Virus record (IMG/VR): IMGVR_UViG_3300009104_000008
Location: 23,385 to 87,384 of that record
Origin: a virus
Direction: 5' to 3' (one strand)
Length of the DNA stretch: 64,000 bases
In this document: in pieces, positions 7,596 to 17,378 of the stretch
Layout: the number at the start of each line of letters is the position of its first letter
Numbering within the stretch: the stretch's first letter is position 1
The notes under the pieces: model-generated
What the model was told of the DNA's origin: nothing
Seen by the model: the letters and a program-made list of their open reading frames with translations, nothing else
The model's database searches: none
Made by a program: the position numbers and the translations under genes

Positions 7596-9248
7596 TTAAC
7601 CTACTCTCCTTTCAGTTCTTTTATCCACATTTTCATTTCCAGCGTCTTTAGGTAAACCGCTAAATCTCTTGTCTGGCCCTACATTCATAGAGGGTTTATT
7701 CCTTGTGGCTGGCGGGTTCTCTTGGGGCTTACTTTTATTACCGGATAATGCTTCTTCTTGAAGTTGTCCTAATTGGGATGCATCTACATTAGTTCCTGCA
7801 TAAGGGTCTGTTTCAACTTCTCCCTCTTCTTCTTTTGGCCCTTGCATTTCAGGCTCAGGTTTAGTATAAGAAAATCTACCTTCATCATCCATTTCTATTT
7901 CAAATCCTAAATTTTTAATTGATGCAGCAATATTAACTTGCATTTCTCTTAACCTTAATTTAGCCATTTCATCTTCTTCTTCGGATGGTGGAAGTTTTAA
8001 TTTCCAATCAGTAACTCCAAATTCTTTAGTTACAAAGGGGAATACATAATTATTCCAAATTGTCTGAGCCATTTCTACTGCTCGATTAGTAACAAGTATC
8101 TGCATACCTTCATTATTTAGCCCACCGCTTGCAGAGTTATCGGCCATGAAGATTTTACTTACACCATAAAAACCAGAAACTCTATCCCTTAAGTCATCCT
8201 TCACAGATACATAATCCATTTCTTTTAGGCTATCCATGAATTTAATCCATTCAATAGACCCTTTCCCACCCTCTGATTCTATTCCCATGACAGGGATAAA
8301 GTGAGGGTCTTGTTCCATCTTCTCTTTGACTCCACGCCAAAATGATTTCATAGATTCAATGTTTCTAGTTTGAACTGCTAACAATCCTCTCGGCATTCTT
8401 GCCTTAGTATAAGATGAATTGATATAGTTATCCATAGCAATTAAAGTGGTAACGCTATTCCATAATGTAATTATAGGAGATAGACCATATAAACGGCTTG
8501 GTGTATATTTACTAAAGTGTAATACTTCTCCTTCTAAGAAATATTGTTCTTCCCCGTTTACTCTATTAACATAATGAATAGGATAAAGAACACTTGTATC
8601 GCAATGCTGGCAACGCCCTACCGCATCGTCTGAAATAAAATCACGATGCCTTAAACAAGTAAATCCGTTATTCCCCCGCTCTCCTTTTTCATCAGCATAA
8701 ATATGCATTGTTACGGGGTCGCCTCGATATACTTCATTAATGCGATGCATTGCGATTTCTGAATCGTTATCTAAGAAATATTCCTTTACTAGCACTAAAT
8801 AAGCATCATCCATTATGTTCAAATCATCTTCCATTTCTTTGAGAACATCAATAAACATTTGTTCTGAACTATTTATATATCCATCTAATAATTTTAGAAC
8901 ATATTTAAGTTGTTTAGGGTCGGGTTTACTTAACTTAGTCGAACCACATTCCACACATTCTACAGTAGGGGCTTGGTGTTCTTTACAACAACTATCACAT
9001 TTAACTACGAATTTTTCTTCCCAAAAATAACCTCGCCTAAATACTTCATTCTTAAGTTGAGTTACACAAGTTCTAACAACAACAGATTGATTTGCTATAT
9101 GATAAATAACTGGAGAAGTTAACATATAGGAGTTGTCTTTCTCTTGAATTCCCGGATTAAACACTTTCCTATCTACGGGCGTAGGAGTGCTTCTTCTGAA
9201 TAAGTTAGTAATACTAAACCTACGCTTTTCTTCTACCATAGTTGCCAC
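7596..9248 (-). CDS. Portal protein with embedded zinc ribbons
   Basis: 550-residue HK97/SPP1-like portal, the dodecameric DNA channel of the capsid vertex. Evidence: location two genes after the large terminase, the characteristic region from YMLTSPVIYHIANQSVVVRT to GLSPIITLWNSVTT, and a disordered Pro/Glu/Gln-rich C-terminus. Unusually, the clip/wing region carries two four-ligand zinc candidates: CDSC with CVEC (about residues 84-102) and CLRH with CQHC (about 198-216). The N-terminal 30 residues are basic. The start has a second in-frame ATG three codons later. Confidence 0.8.
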   Translation of the reverse strand: MATMVEEKRRFSITNLFRRSTPTPVDRKVFNPGIQEKDNSYMLTSPVIYHIANQSVVVRTCVTQLKNEVFRRGYFWEEKFVVKCDSCCKEHQAPTVECVECGSTKLSKPDPKQLKYVLKLLDGYINSSEQMFIDVLKEMEDDLNIMDDAYLVLVKEYFLDNDSEIAMHRINEVYRGDPVTMHIYADEKGERGNNGFTCLRHRDFISDDAVGRCQHCDTSVLYPIHYVNRVNGEEQYFLEGEVLHFSKYTPSRLYGLSPIITLWNSVTTLIAMDNYINSSYTKARMPRGLLAVQTRNIESMKSFWRGVKEKMEQDPHFIPVMGIESEGGKGSIEWIKFMDSLKEMDYVSVKDDLRDRVSGFYGVSKIFMADNSASGGLNNEGMQILVTNRAVEMAQTIWNNYVFPFVTKEFGVTDWKLKLPPSEEEDEMAKLRLREMQVNIAASIKNLGFEIEMDDEGRFSYTKPEPEMQGPKEEEGEVETDPYAGTNVDASQLGQLQEEALSGNKSKPQENPPATRNKPSMNVGPDKRFSGLPKDAGNENVDKRTERRVG

Positions 9249-9298
9249 TCTCCCTTATCAAGACGATAACGCAATTCCATATTAATGTTTGGATTCAT
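9233..9298 (-). CDS. Possible 21-codon linker ORF upstream of the portal
   Basis: Reads MNPNINMELRYRLDKGEWQL and ends in W. Its ATG overlaps the upstream stop as ATGA and its end runs into the portal start. This geometry would couple portal translation to the upstream gene. It may be only a leader peptide or chance. Confidence 0.3.
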   Translation of the reverse strand: MNPNINMELRYRLDKGEWQLW

Positions 9299-10656
9299 AT
9301 TTCTTCATCCCTATTTTCCTTAGTAATTACGCCCGACTGTTCTAATTCATCCATAATAGCCATTTTATTATTTTCTTCTAACTTATGAATATTATCAACA
9401 TCAATATCTAATTCACTAAAATCAAATCTAGTATTATCACTATGATTATAGTATTTCATTAATTTATACAATTCTCGTAATCTATTCTTAGACCACTTTT
9501 CCTTTTTAAAATGTTTTTTAATCCTAACTAATTCTAATAGTGCCTGTGCATTTTTAGATTTGAGTTTAAAATGTGGTGCACATTTAGTCAATAAATCATG
9601 TATATCTCCTTGTGAATAAAAATTTAATCTATTAACTGGTCTAGTATCTTGTGGAGATTTTTGGTCTAAATGCAACCTACCCATACCTAATGATTTATGC
9701 ATCTCTAACATAAATGCTTTCCCTCTATCTCCAGTAGCAACTAATCCTACTCTAGGATTAAAATTCTTATCTATAGTAATAAACCCATCTGAATCAATAA
9801 ATGCTGCGGTATATGCCCAAATGTTTTTCTTAATAGAATCATCTAATTTATAATATGCTCCATTTACATTTGTTATGTGTTGTGTCTTTGCTAATTTTGC
9901 AATCATATTAGGAGTGCTTTTAGATTGTAAATTAACAGGTAATGCTTCATGCATTTGTCTTGCAGAAATTCCGGGATTATTACAAACAGATTTTAATATT
10001 GACTCTTTAATCTTAGACTTCATACCAACAGTAGTGCTTTGCTTTCTAATAATTGATTTAAAGTTCTTTTTGCTTTGTGACATTTCTTTATTTAATTTAG
10101 CATATTCACCATTAAAGGGTAAGTCTTTCTGTTCTAATTTAGATTCCCAATATTTACATAGATTATCTATAATTTCTCTTCTTGTAGGCTCATCATAAAT
10201 ATTACCTAGTTTAATTATATCTTTTTCACTACAAACCATTTCTTTAACCAGAGGCTTATATTTATGAAGCCAATAAATACTATCAATGCTTTTATCTAAA
10301 TGGTCAGTATAAGCATCTATTAAATTATCAATAGACTTTGTTATATTTATTTTTGTGTCGCCCTTTAATGTTCTTCTAAACATACGCATATCTTTAATTA
10401 TATCGGGTATATTCTTATCCTCAATTATATATTCCTTTAATGGATTCTTTAATATGTTGTTTGCATTAGTGTAAGATAATTTAAACTCTTTAGCATAGTC
10501 CTTAACAATAGTAGCATGGTCAATAAGAGGTTGCTCTAATAACCATTCTTTACGCTGTAAATCACTTTCAATATCTTTTTGTTCCTCAGTCAATCTCTCG
10601 ACTTCTTCAACCTTATCTGCTAATTCTCTTAATTTTTGAGACTTTTCTCCGACCAT
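9295..10656 (-). CDS. LAGLIDADG-domain protein with coiled coil and winged helix
   Basis: 453 residues from the ATG at 10656, preceded by GAGGTGAATAAG. Residues ~1-50 are a coiled coil. Around residues 225-275 is a winged-helix-like segment (NNPGISARQMHEAL). From about residue 285 comes a homing-endonuclease-like domain: YTAAFIDSDGFITI matches the LAGLIDADG helix with its acidic residue, followed by the usual beta strands. One motif only, so it would act as a dimer or as a DNA-binding domain. Its place between terminase and portal, in frame with operon spacing, suggests either a homing element beside conserved head genes or a domesticated packaging protein. Confidence 0.65.
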   Translation of the reverse strand: MVGEKSQKLRELADKVEEVERLTEEQKDIESDLQRKEWLLEQPLIDHATIVKDYAKEFKLSYTNANNILKNPLKEYIIEDKNIPDIIKDMRMFRRTLKGDTKINITKSIDNLIDAYTDHLDKSIDSIYWLHKYKPLVKEMVCSEKDIIKLGNIYDEPTRREIIDNLCKYWESKLEQKDLPFNGEYAKLNKEMSQSKKNFKSIIRKQSTTVGMKSKIKESILKSVCNNPGISARQMHEALPVNLQSKSTPNMIAKLAKTQHITNVNGAYYKLDDSIKKNIWAYTAAFIDSDGFITIDKNFNPRVGLVATGDRGKAFMLEMHKSLGMGRLHLDQKSPQDTRPVNRLNFYSQGDIHDLLTKCAPHFKLKSKNAQALLELVRIKKHFKKEKWSKNRLRELYKLMKYYNHSDNTRFDFSELDIDVDNIHKLEENNKMAIMDELEQSGVITKENRDEEI

Positions 10657-10673
10657 CTTATTCACCTCATGCT

Positions 10674-12113
10674 TTAAAAATTTAAACCCAATAAACCCGC
10701 ATTTGGGGCAGTTTGTTGGCTAGTTGGGCCATCGAATATCCCTATGTCATCGAGCAGTATGAAGGTATCTGTAGCCACTTGAGAAGCGGCGTTAGCAAGT
10801 GCTAATCCCATCACCAAATCGTCATGCGCACCTACTCCTTCAAACCTTCCAGATTCAGTAATAGAGAACATTGAGAGTTCTTCTATTAATGCGCTTGTCA
10901 TTTTTTTGCTATTATTATCCCCATAAGGGAAGATTAACTTACCATTTTCAATGTTCATTTGTAAGTTGAGAATTATCTCCTGTTTCTTTTTTCTAGTTGT
11001 ATTAAAATCCTTAATATTCAAATCAGATATATTTCGTAATTCTTGAGTAAATGCCTTAGCAAAGGTATTAGTTTCATATAATATTGCTTCGGGTTGATAG
11101 AGTTTCCCAATTAATCTAATTTTTTCTATATTTTCTCTAAACTCTACATTCTTAGACCTATCAACATGAACAATCGCCTTATTCATTTCTTCATCTACTT
11201 CTAGCACCATAATTACATTATAGTCACCATCAGTAGATATAGCAGGGTCTACACCAACATAATATTTATATCCCTTATCCCTTCTATTGCCTAACTTAAG
11301 TATATATTCTTTATTCTTACAAGCATTAACATAGTCAGGGTCGAATAAAGCAGTTCCGGTTGATACAGGAATACACAAGTATTCTCTTGTGAATTTCAAC
11401 GAGCCTATTTCTGACTTTCTTTGCATTAAAGCATCATAAGCCCAACGCTCAGGCCATAGTGGTTCATTAAGGGAATTTAGACAAGGGTATTTCCTTACAG
11501 TATAGGCTTCATTTTCTTCTAATTGTGAGAAAATATCAGTATATGTAAAGGGAGTGCCTATCATTCTTAATGAAGCAGTATGATGAAGAGTAGGAATCAT
11601 ATCTCCAAAGAACCAATCTGTTACTCTTTGAATACCCGACATACTAAACTCCTTCAAGGGGTCGTCAATAATAATCTCTTGAGGGTGAAGACCACGAATC
11701 TGAGAACCGATTGAACGCTCTAATATAGCATTACCATTAGTTAATTGAATATTTCCGATAGCCCATCCTCTTGAAGGTTTATATTTTTTAAGGGCTGGTA
11801 AGTTAAAGTATCTATCAATCTCTCTCATATGAACAAGTGTCTGCTTTTGGTTAGAGGATATGTATAGCATTTGAAATGGGGGCTCTTCAAACACTAATTT
11901 CCAAACTACCCATGAATGCATAAATACTGATTTTCCGTGGTCACGACTACATACAATTACAGTTCTATCAGTTGTTTCCATTAATTCTTTCCACTCTTGC
12001 ATATAGTCAGGATATTGCATTCCTAATACATTTTGAAAGAAATATGGGAATGAATTTTTAGATAACTCCATGTCCATTGCAGACATAAAATCTAATTGCG
12101 CTACTTCAGCCAT
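10674..12113 (-). CDS. terL: Terminase large subunit
   Basis: Genome-packaging motor ATPase and headful nuclease. The Walker A-like motif is CSRDHGKS (about residues 55-62), Walker B is EIIIDDP, and the coupling segment MIGTPFTYTDIF follows. The C-terminal RNase H-like nuclease shows VGVDPAIS, an acidic residue in ILYETN, and AHDDLVMGLALA. 479 residues, normal for the family. A good ribosome site (TAGGAGATGATT) precedes the ATG. No small terminase lies directly upstream; the candidate is at 17375-18031. Confidence 0.95.
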   Translation of the reverse strand: MAEVAQLDFMSAMDMELSKNSFPYFFQNVLGMQYPDYMQEWKELMETTDRTVIVCSRDHGKSVFMHSWVVWKLVFEEPPFQMLYISSNQKQTLVHMREIDRYFNLPALKKYKPSRGWAIGNIQLTNGNAILERSIGSQIRGLHPQEIIIDDPLKEFSMSGIQRVTDWFFGDMIPTLHHTASLRMIGTPFTYTDIFSQLEENEAYTVRKYPCLNSLNEPLWPERWAYDALMQRKSEIGSLKFTREYLCIPVSTGTALFDPDYVNACKNKEYILKLGNRRDKGYKYYVGVDPAISTDGDYNVIMVLEVDEEMNKAIVHVDRSKNVEFRENIEKIRLIGKLYQPEAILYETNTFAKAFTQELRNISDLNIKDFNTTRKKKQEIILNLQMNIENGKLIFPYGDNNSKKMTSALIEELSMFSITESGRFEGVGAHDDLVMGLALANAASQVATDTFILLDDIGIFDGPTSQQTAPNAGLLGLNF

Positions 12114-12117
12114 ATAA

Positions 12118-12669
12118 TCATCTCCTATATATTAATACTTTATTACCATGCTTAAGAGTCATCCACCAATTATTAAGTTTCAACTTTTGTAATGCGCCAA
12201 TAGTGCCGTTTGCCTTTGCTTCTTCTAATTCATCTAAAATATCTTCTGGTAATTTTTCTTCATTGATTTCTTTAAAACCATACTGTCTATATTTTTCCAT
12301 TGCTTTAGGGTGTGAAAAGGCTACCACCATTGTTTTACTTCCTTTTTGTTTTAATAATTCATTAAGAAGCAAATCGAATACTCCATCATATCCATCGCTT
12401 TTTCTATATCCCCTTCTAACATGAACGCCAGAACCCAATAAGAAATTTTGAAACTTAGAAAAACCTACTACGCCAATTGGTTGTTCCGTTTTTGTTAAAA
12501 ACGCAACAAATTGTGTTTCAGGTGAATTAGCAAATATTCCATCAGTAGGTAACTTCTGGTATCTATTTATTCTAGTTTTATATTCATTATACCCATCATC
12601 CTGAAATACCTTAACGGCATTTTCTTCAGACATATCTTCAAAATATATGTCTTCTTGAGTAAGTTTCAT
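12118..12669 (-). CDS. GNAT-family N-acetyltransferase
   Basis: 183 residues. The N-terminal half has a GNAT-like core, with strands FVAFLTKTEQPIGVVGFSKF and GSGVHVRRGYRKSDGYDGVF matching the beta4 / acetyl-CoA pyrophosphate-loop region. SHPKAMEKYRQYGFKEI is the classic C-terminal GNAT signature. It could acetylate a virion or host protein; no substrate is evident. It is four bases upstream of the terminase gene and so is expressed late. Confidence 0.75.
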   Translation of the reverse strand: MKLTQEDIYFEDMSEENAVKVFQDDGYNEYKTRINRYQKLPTDGIFANSPETQFVAFLTKTEQPIGVVGFSKFQNFLLGSGVHVRRGYRKSDGYDGVFDLLLNELLKQKGSKTMVVAFSHPKAMEKYRQYGFKEINEEKLPEDILDELEEAKANGTIGALQKLKLNNWWMTLKHGNKVLIYRR

Positions 12670-12673
12670 TTAA

Positions 12674-15388
12674 TCACCTAAAGTTTGCTTTAATAAAATA
12701 CACCACTTCAGCAGAAACACCGTGTTTTCTACCTATGTCTTTGTATGCACCAAATTCAGAATTAATATTTTCTACATCTAAAGCAGTTAAATTAATATTA
12801 TAATCCTCTTTAGCAACATCAATTGTTTTAGTTATATCATCAAAACTATCAATGTTTCCTAATCCATAATATATAGGTTTATTTATCATCTTTCGTATTG
12901 AATCATGAGCCTCAAGAATTTTATATTCTAAATCACTTTTAATTAATAATTTCTTTCTAATAAGATTATCATAAGCCTGAATAACTCGGCCTATTAAATC
13001 TTCATCTTTTGTTTCTCCTTCTTCGGTTGCTGCACCACGACCTAATCCTTTATCTTGTTTTCTTCCCGATAAATGTTTATCAGTTCTAAATAATGACTCT
13101 TGTTTCTTTATGGTTTTAATTAAAGCCGCAAGCGGATAAATTTGTGCTTCTCTTTTACTTTGATATTTCTTATATAGTTTATTTACATTTACACCATTAA
13201 ATTCTAAATCAACATCAAGGTTATTCTTAGCACGAATCTCATAAAGAGATGCTCCAAATTCTTCAGCAATATCATCTGTATGTTGGAAATCATATATTCT
13301 ATCTAATTGCTTTGCTAGTTGTTCCATTGAAATTTTAATTCCCTGTAAATTTTCTCCAACTTTAATATTTCCTAACTGAGTTAATAAATTTGCTATCTGT
13401 TTTAACGCCTTTTTTGGCAGTATTGCTGTTCCCATATCATTCATTCTATGGGTTAAAGTAGATAAAGCATCACCAGTAGATTCTGCATTTTCTGTTATAA
13501 CTTTTAATTGCTTATTAGTTATAAACGCAAATTCAGTTTCATCAAAAGGCATATATTCGCTTTGTAATGGCCTAACCATAGAAGAATAAAGCACATCAAT
13601 AAGTTCTTTTAATTGTTCTATAAGAGCATCAACGCTTTCATCAGAACTTTGCTGTCTACCCCTATCAAAAATATCTGCTAGGCCTTCTCCCTTTCTTCTA
13701 GCAACAAAAGATTGATACTTGGTTCTTCTTGCGCTTTTTTCTCCCACTTTACCAGAAGAAATATCAGTAGCAAGTTCGCTCCTACTTTTCCCACCCAAAT
13801 CATATAATTGTGTAACTAATTCAAAATAGGTCTTTAATTTCTTTTCAATTTGTTTTTCTCTTGGTATTTTAAATTCAGACATAACCTTATCAGTTAATGG
13901 TAAATAATAATTTGCATCTGCTTCTCCAGAAAATGCTTCTCTACTTAAACCCTCAATATATTTATCTAATTCTTCTAATTCACTTTCATCTAATTCAACA
14001 GTTAATCTTTTACTTGCTGATTTTATTCTCCTGTGTATTTTAGATATATCTTTTTTAAACATCGGAACTCTATCAAATGCTCCTTGTGACCAAGCATAAT
14101 AAAATAGCGGGTCAGTTTCCTTTGTTGTTTTGATATTATTTATCCCATCTAATATTGATTTGACCTTTTCAGTAGTGGGCATTATTTCTGCCCTTTCAGT
14201 TTCAGTTCGGGTTTCTTCTACTCCTTTACCCCTTGCTGTTATAGCACCCTCTTCTGGGTCTTTATCTATATCTTCATCATCAGCAAAAACAAACTCAACA
14301 TCATTAGAATCAATTGATAAAAAGTCTTCTAATAAAATTGCTGCTGTATAATTTAAATTGTCTTTATCTACTTTTTGCTTTGGAACACTAACAATATAAT
14401 TATCTGCTTCTGTTAATTTATTAGCCTCAATTTCTTTAATTAAATCAACAATTATTGTTTCTTCTGCATCTGCTAATATTTTTAATAAACCTTTTAATGC
14501 CCTATTTTGGATATAAATAAAATCATCAAATGATTTATGTTTCTGCCGCCAATATTCATAAATTTTATCTCTCCTATCAAATGACTTTAGAGATAATGAA
14601 CCAACTAATAAATCAACTTCGCTTGTTTTTATTTCATGTTTATTAGCACCAGCAATATATTTTAATTTAGACACGAATGGCTTAAGTCTACTTGCAAGTG
14701 TAGTATATTGATTCATAGTTTCTGTTAATACATCAATGTCTAATTTAATGTTATCGCGGGTTGAATATTCTGTTTTCCCAAATTCATTAAGTGTTATTTC
14801 ATGAACTGATACAGGAGAAACTCGCTTTAGTTTTTCATATGAAATTTTCATTCCTCTCACTTTAAATTTCTTAAGCACATCTTTAATTGCATCTTTTTGA
14901 ACTTGTGATGAAGTAATCGGCCCTATATCCTTATAAGAAGCAGATAATAAATTGTAAAATACAATTTGTAATTCTCTCTTTTTTGATGTAGCCATTAGTG
15001 TTAAATTATAACTATCTAACATATCTCTAACCATAGATTTGTATTTATGTATATCTGCTTCTTGAATACTTGATTTACCTTCTAATATTTTAGCAAGAAC
15101 TTGAGGGGTAATAATTAGTTTATTGCCGCTACTATCAACTTGAATTAAACCCTCTGGTTTTTTAGATTCAACATCTGCAATAGACACACTTAGATACTTA
15201 GCAGATTTATCTTTAAATATAGTGGATAATAATTCTCTTTTATTAGGCCTAAATCTTCCCTCTAATATTTCTGGATAAGTTTGTTTTAAATAATCATTAA
15301 TTCCTCTATCATCTGTAAGATACATCTCTAATATTTTATCAACTGCCTCATGGTCAGTTTTTATTTGGTTATATATTGCTTGTGTCAT
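12674..15388 (-). CDS. Very large helical late protein, 904 aa, unknown
   Basis: No catalytic motif recognised. The sequence is almost entirely helical and charged, with long Lys/Glu/Leu segments. Its N-terminus overlaps the upstream gene (15385) as ATGA. An abundant internal or connector-associated virion protein is plausible from size and operon position. Not obviously a tape measure, because it lies upstream of the terminase and lacks hydrophobic segments. Confidence 0.75.
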   Translation of the reverse strand: MTQAIYNQIKTDHEAVDKILEMYLTDDRGINDYLKQTYPEILEGRFRPNKRELLSTIFKDKSAKYLSVSIADVESKKPEGLIQVDSSGNKLIITPQVLAKILEGKSSIQEADIHKYKSMVRDMLDSYNLTLMATSKKRELQIVFYNLLSASYKDIGPITSSQVQKDAIKDVLKKFKVRGMKISYEKLKRVSPVSVHEITLNEFGKTEYSTRDNIKLDIDVLTETMNQYTTLASRLKPFVSKLKYIAGANKHEIKTSEVDLLVGSLSLKSFDRRDKIYEYWRQKHKSFDDFIYIQNRALKGLLKILADAEETIIVDLIKEIEANKLTEADNYIVSVPKQKVDKDNLNYTAAILLEDFLSIDSNDVEFVFADDEDIDKDPEEGAITARGKGVEETRTETERAEIMPTTEKVKSILDGINNIKTTKETDPLFYYAWSQGAFDRVPMFKKDISKIHRRIKSASKRLTVELDESELEELDKYIEGLSREAFSGEADANYYLPLTDKVMSEFKIPREKQIEKKLKTYFELVTQLYDLGGKSRSELATDISSGKVGEKSARRTKYQSFVARRKGEGLADIFDRGRQQSSDESVDALIEQLKELIDVLYSSMVRPLQSEYMPFDETEFAFITNKQLKVITENAESTGDALSTLTHRMNDMGTAILPKKALKQIANLLTQLGNIKVGENLQGIKISMEQLAKQLDRIYDFQHTDDIAEEFGASLYEIRAKNNLDVDLEFNGVNVNKLYKKYQSKREAQIYPLAALIKTIKKQESLFRTDKHLSGRKQDKGLGRGAATEEGETKDEDLIGRVIQAYDNLIRKKLLIKSDLEYKILEAHDSIRKMINKPIYYGLGNIDSFDDITKTIDVAKEDYNINLTALDVENINSEFGAYKDIGRKHGVSAEVVYFIKANFR

Positions 15389-17184
15389 GTTATCACCTGT
15401 ATTGCCCCTAAACTCTGTAGTTTTACTAGGGGTTCTATTACTCCCTTTTCTTTAATAGAATAATTTGTATCAACTAAATGCCTAATTGAATCATTAACTT
15501 CTTCACGCATATTTTTTCTAATTTTAGCATAGTGATGATTATTAACAAGTTCATACATAATTTTGTCAAATAATTCACCTTTATCATCCCTACTATTTCT
15601 TCGCTTAAATCGTGTCCATAATTTAGAAAATTCTGATTTTTCTTCTTCATCCAAATCATCTAAAGTAATTAATATATCTTTGAATTGTCTAAATGTAGCA
15701 TCAACTGTTTCAGTTGTTTTATTTGGGCCAGCAGAATAAAGTTCTAATAGTGTTTGTTTAATGTCTTTATCAGGAGTGCCAAATAATCTAGATAATAACC
15801 CCTTATGGCTTGTAGTAACTGGCATAACAACTGTTGCTTTTTCACCATCTAATTTCCATTTTTTAAACATAGCATCCCACGCTATTTCTCTTTCGCTATC
15901 TTCTTCTAACCATTTTTCAAAATCTTGGCCATCTTCAAACCCATATTCTATAGCCATAGTATTATCTAATTTATCTAATTTATCATAATCTTCTATTGGG
16001 ATTTTATATATCTTAACATCAAGTTTAGAATTCATAATAGCAAACTGGCGTTTCTCATCAGTATTTAAGGAATCTATAAAACGAAGGTCTATTTTATTTC
16101 TTTTATTCTTTACTTTTTTATCTGAATAATATTTTTGCACCTTAGCCATTTTAGTTTGTAAATTAGAATATTCGGATTCTTGTTTGTTTTCTCTTAATAT
16201 GCGTAGTGCTTTTATTTTAGCAATAGATTCTTTAACAGGTGGATTTTCAAAAGTATTGGTATCATATTTTAATTCAGGTTCTTTTAAGATATAATCTAAT
16301 GCTCTTGGTAATTCTGTATAGTCCTTACCAAATACCCCTCCTAATTCAGGAAGTAAATCCTTTCTATATTTTCTTGGAACATTACCAAACACAACATATT
16401 TAATATATTTATTTAGGTTTTCTGCACTAAGACCCGAACCTCGCATTAAGTATTTGGGTTTAGAAGGGGCTGCAAACCCGTATTTCTCTTGGAGAACTGC
16501 GGATAACTTTTTTCTATCTGTGTCATTTAATTCCTTAAGACCATTTAATATTTTATTCTTATTTTTCTTTACAAGTGATTTTATGAAATCAGTATTTTGC
16601 CTATTAACTTCTTTAGTAAGTAACCCTAACATTTTATCTACTTTACCACTATTCAAATCTTCTATTGCTGCTTTCATGCTAGGTTCATATTTAGCACTAG
16701 TAGTTTCCATCTCTTCCAGCATATCAATAGTTTCTGCAACTCTCTCTTCAAAACCCGGAACTTGAGATAGAGGATATTTGTCTTTATCTTTCATAAACTC
16801 TTCAAGTGCTCTTTTTAGATTTGCTCTTCTTAATGGTTTGATATCTTCAATAAAAGTATCTCTAGCGTTATCAGTAGTCATTTGATTTAAGTAATCTTCG
16901 ACTCCTTTATTAATATCCATCTCCCCTACTTCAAACTCTCTTTCTTCCCCTAAATGATTAAACTTGTAGTTAAAATTAACCATAACAAAACCATGAGCAT
17001 CTTCTACAGAATCATTTATTGCATCTAAAACATCGTCATCATTATCTAAATCAGTAGTGCTTGGAATGTAATAGACTCCAACATCAGGTAAAGGCATTCT
17101 ATCTTTTTCATACTCCGTAGCATCCCATTCAATATCATACACATATATTTCATATGTGGATTTTAGGGTAGCAAACCAAGTCAT
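15385..17184 (-). CDS. Tryptophan-tagged large late protein, 599 aa
   Basis: Begins MTWFATLKSTYE, a member of the late tag family. After the tag is a beta-rich segment (YEIYVYDIEWDATEY, HGFVMVNFNYKF) and then a long helical Lys/Glu-rich body. No family recognised. It is coupled to the 904-residue protein by an ATGA overlap, so the two may act together as internal head proteins. Confidence 0.75.
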   Translation of the reverse strand: MTWFATLKSTYEIYVYDIEWDATEYEKDRMPLPDVGVYYIPSTTDLDNDDDVLDAINDSVEDAHGFVMVNFNYKFNHLGEEREFEVGEMDINKGVEDYLNQMTTDNARDTFIEDIKPLRRANLKRALEEFMKDKDKYPLSQVPGFEERVAETIDMLEEMETTSAKYEPSMKAAIEDLNSGKVDKMLGLLTKEVNRQNTDFIKSLVKKNKNKILNGLKELNDTDRKKLSAVLQEKYGFAAPSKPKYLMRGSGLSAENLNKYIKYVVFGNVPRKYRKDLLPELGGVFGKDYTELPRALDYILKEPELKYDTNTFENPPVKESIAKIKALRILRENKQESEYSNLQTKMAKVQKYYSDKKVKNKRNKIDLRFIDSLNTDEKRQFAIMNSKLDVKIYKIPIEDYDKLDKLDNTMAIEYGFEDGQDFEKWLEEDSEREIAWDAMFKKWKLDGEKATVVMPVTTSHKGLLSRLFGTPDKDIKQTLLELYSAGPNKTTETVDATFRQFKDILITLDDLDEEEKSEFSKLWTRFKRRNSRDDKGELFDKIMYELVNNHHYAKIRKNMREEVNDSIRHLVDTNYSIKEKGVIEPLVKLQSLGAIQVIT

Positions 17185-17186
17185 AA

Positions 17187-17378
17187 TTATTCCTCTGTAT
17201 ATCTATCTAATGATATTTGTTTTGTAGAATCATCTAATTTTTGTGGCTTAGATTTTGAAGGCTTCTTTTTGAACCATTGTTCTATAGGAACTTTTGAAAC
17301 ATGAGCACCTTCAACTAACTCTTTAGGTAACTTACCTTGTTTAGTTTTATCTTCTTTAAGTGTATTAAACCAACTCAT
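17187..17378 (-). CDS. Tryptophan-tagged small basic protein, 63 aa
   Basis: Begins MSWFNTLKEDKTKQG and carries a second tag-like segment, IEQWFKKKPSKSKP, in the middle. The rest is Lys-rich and probably disordered. It overlaps the upstream stop by four bases. Candidate internal DNA-binding or assembly peptide; function unknown. Confidence 0.7.
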   Translation of the reverse strand: MSWFNTLKEDKTKQGKLPKELVEGAHVSKVPIEQWFKKKPSKSKPQKLDDSTKQISLDRYTEE

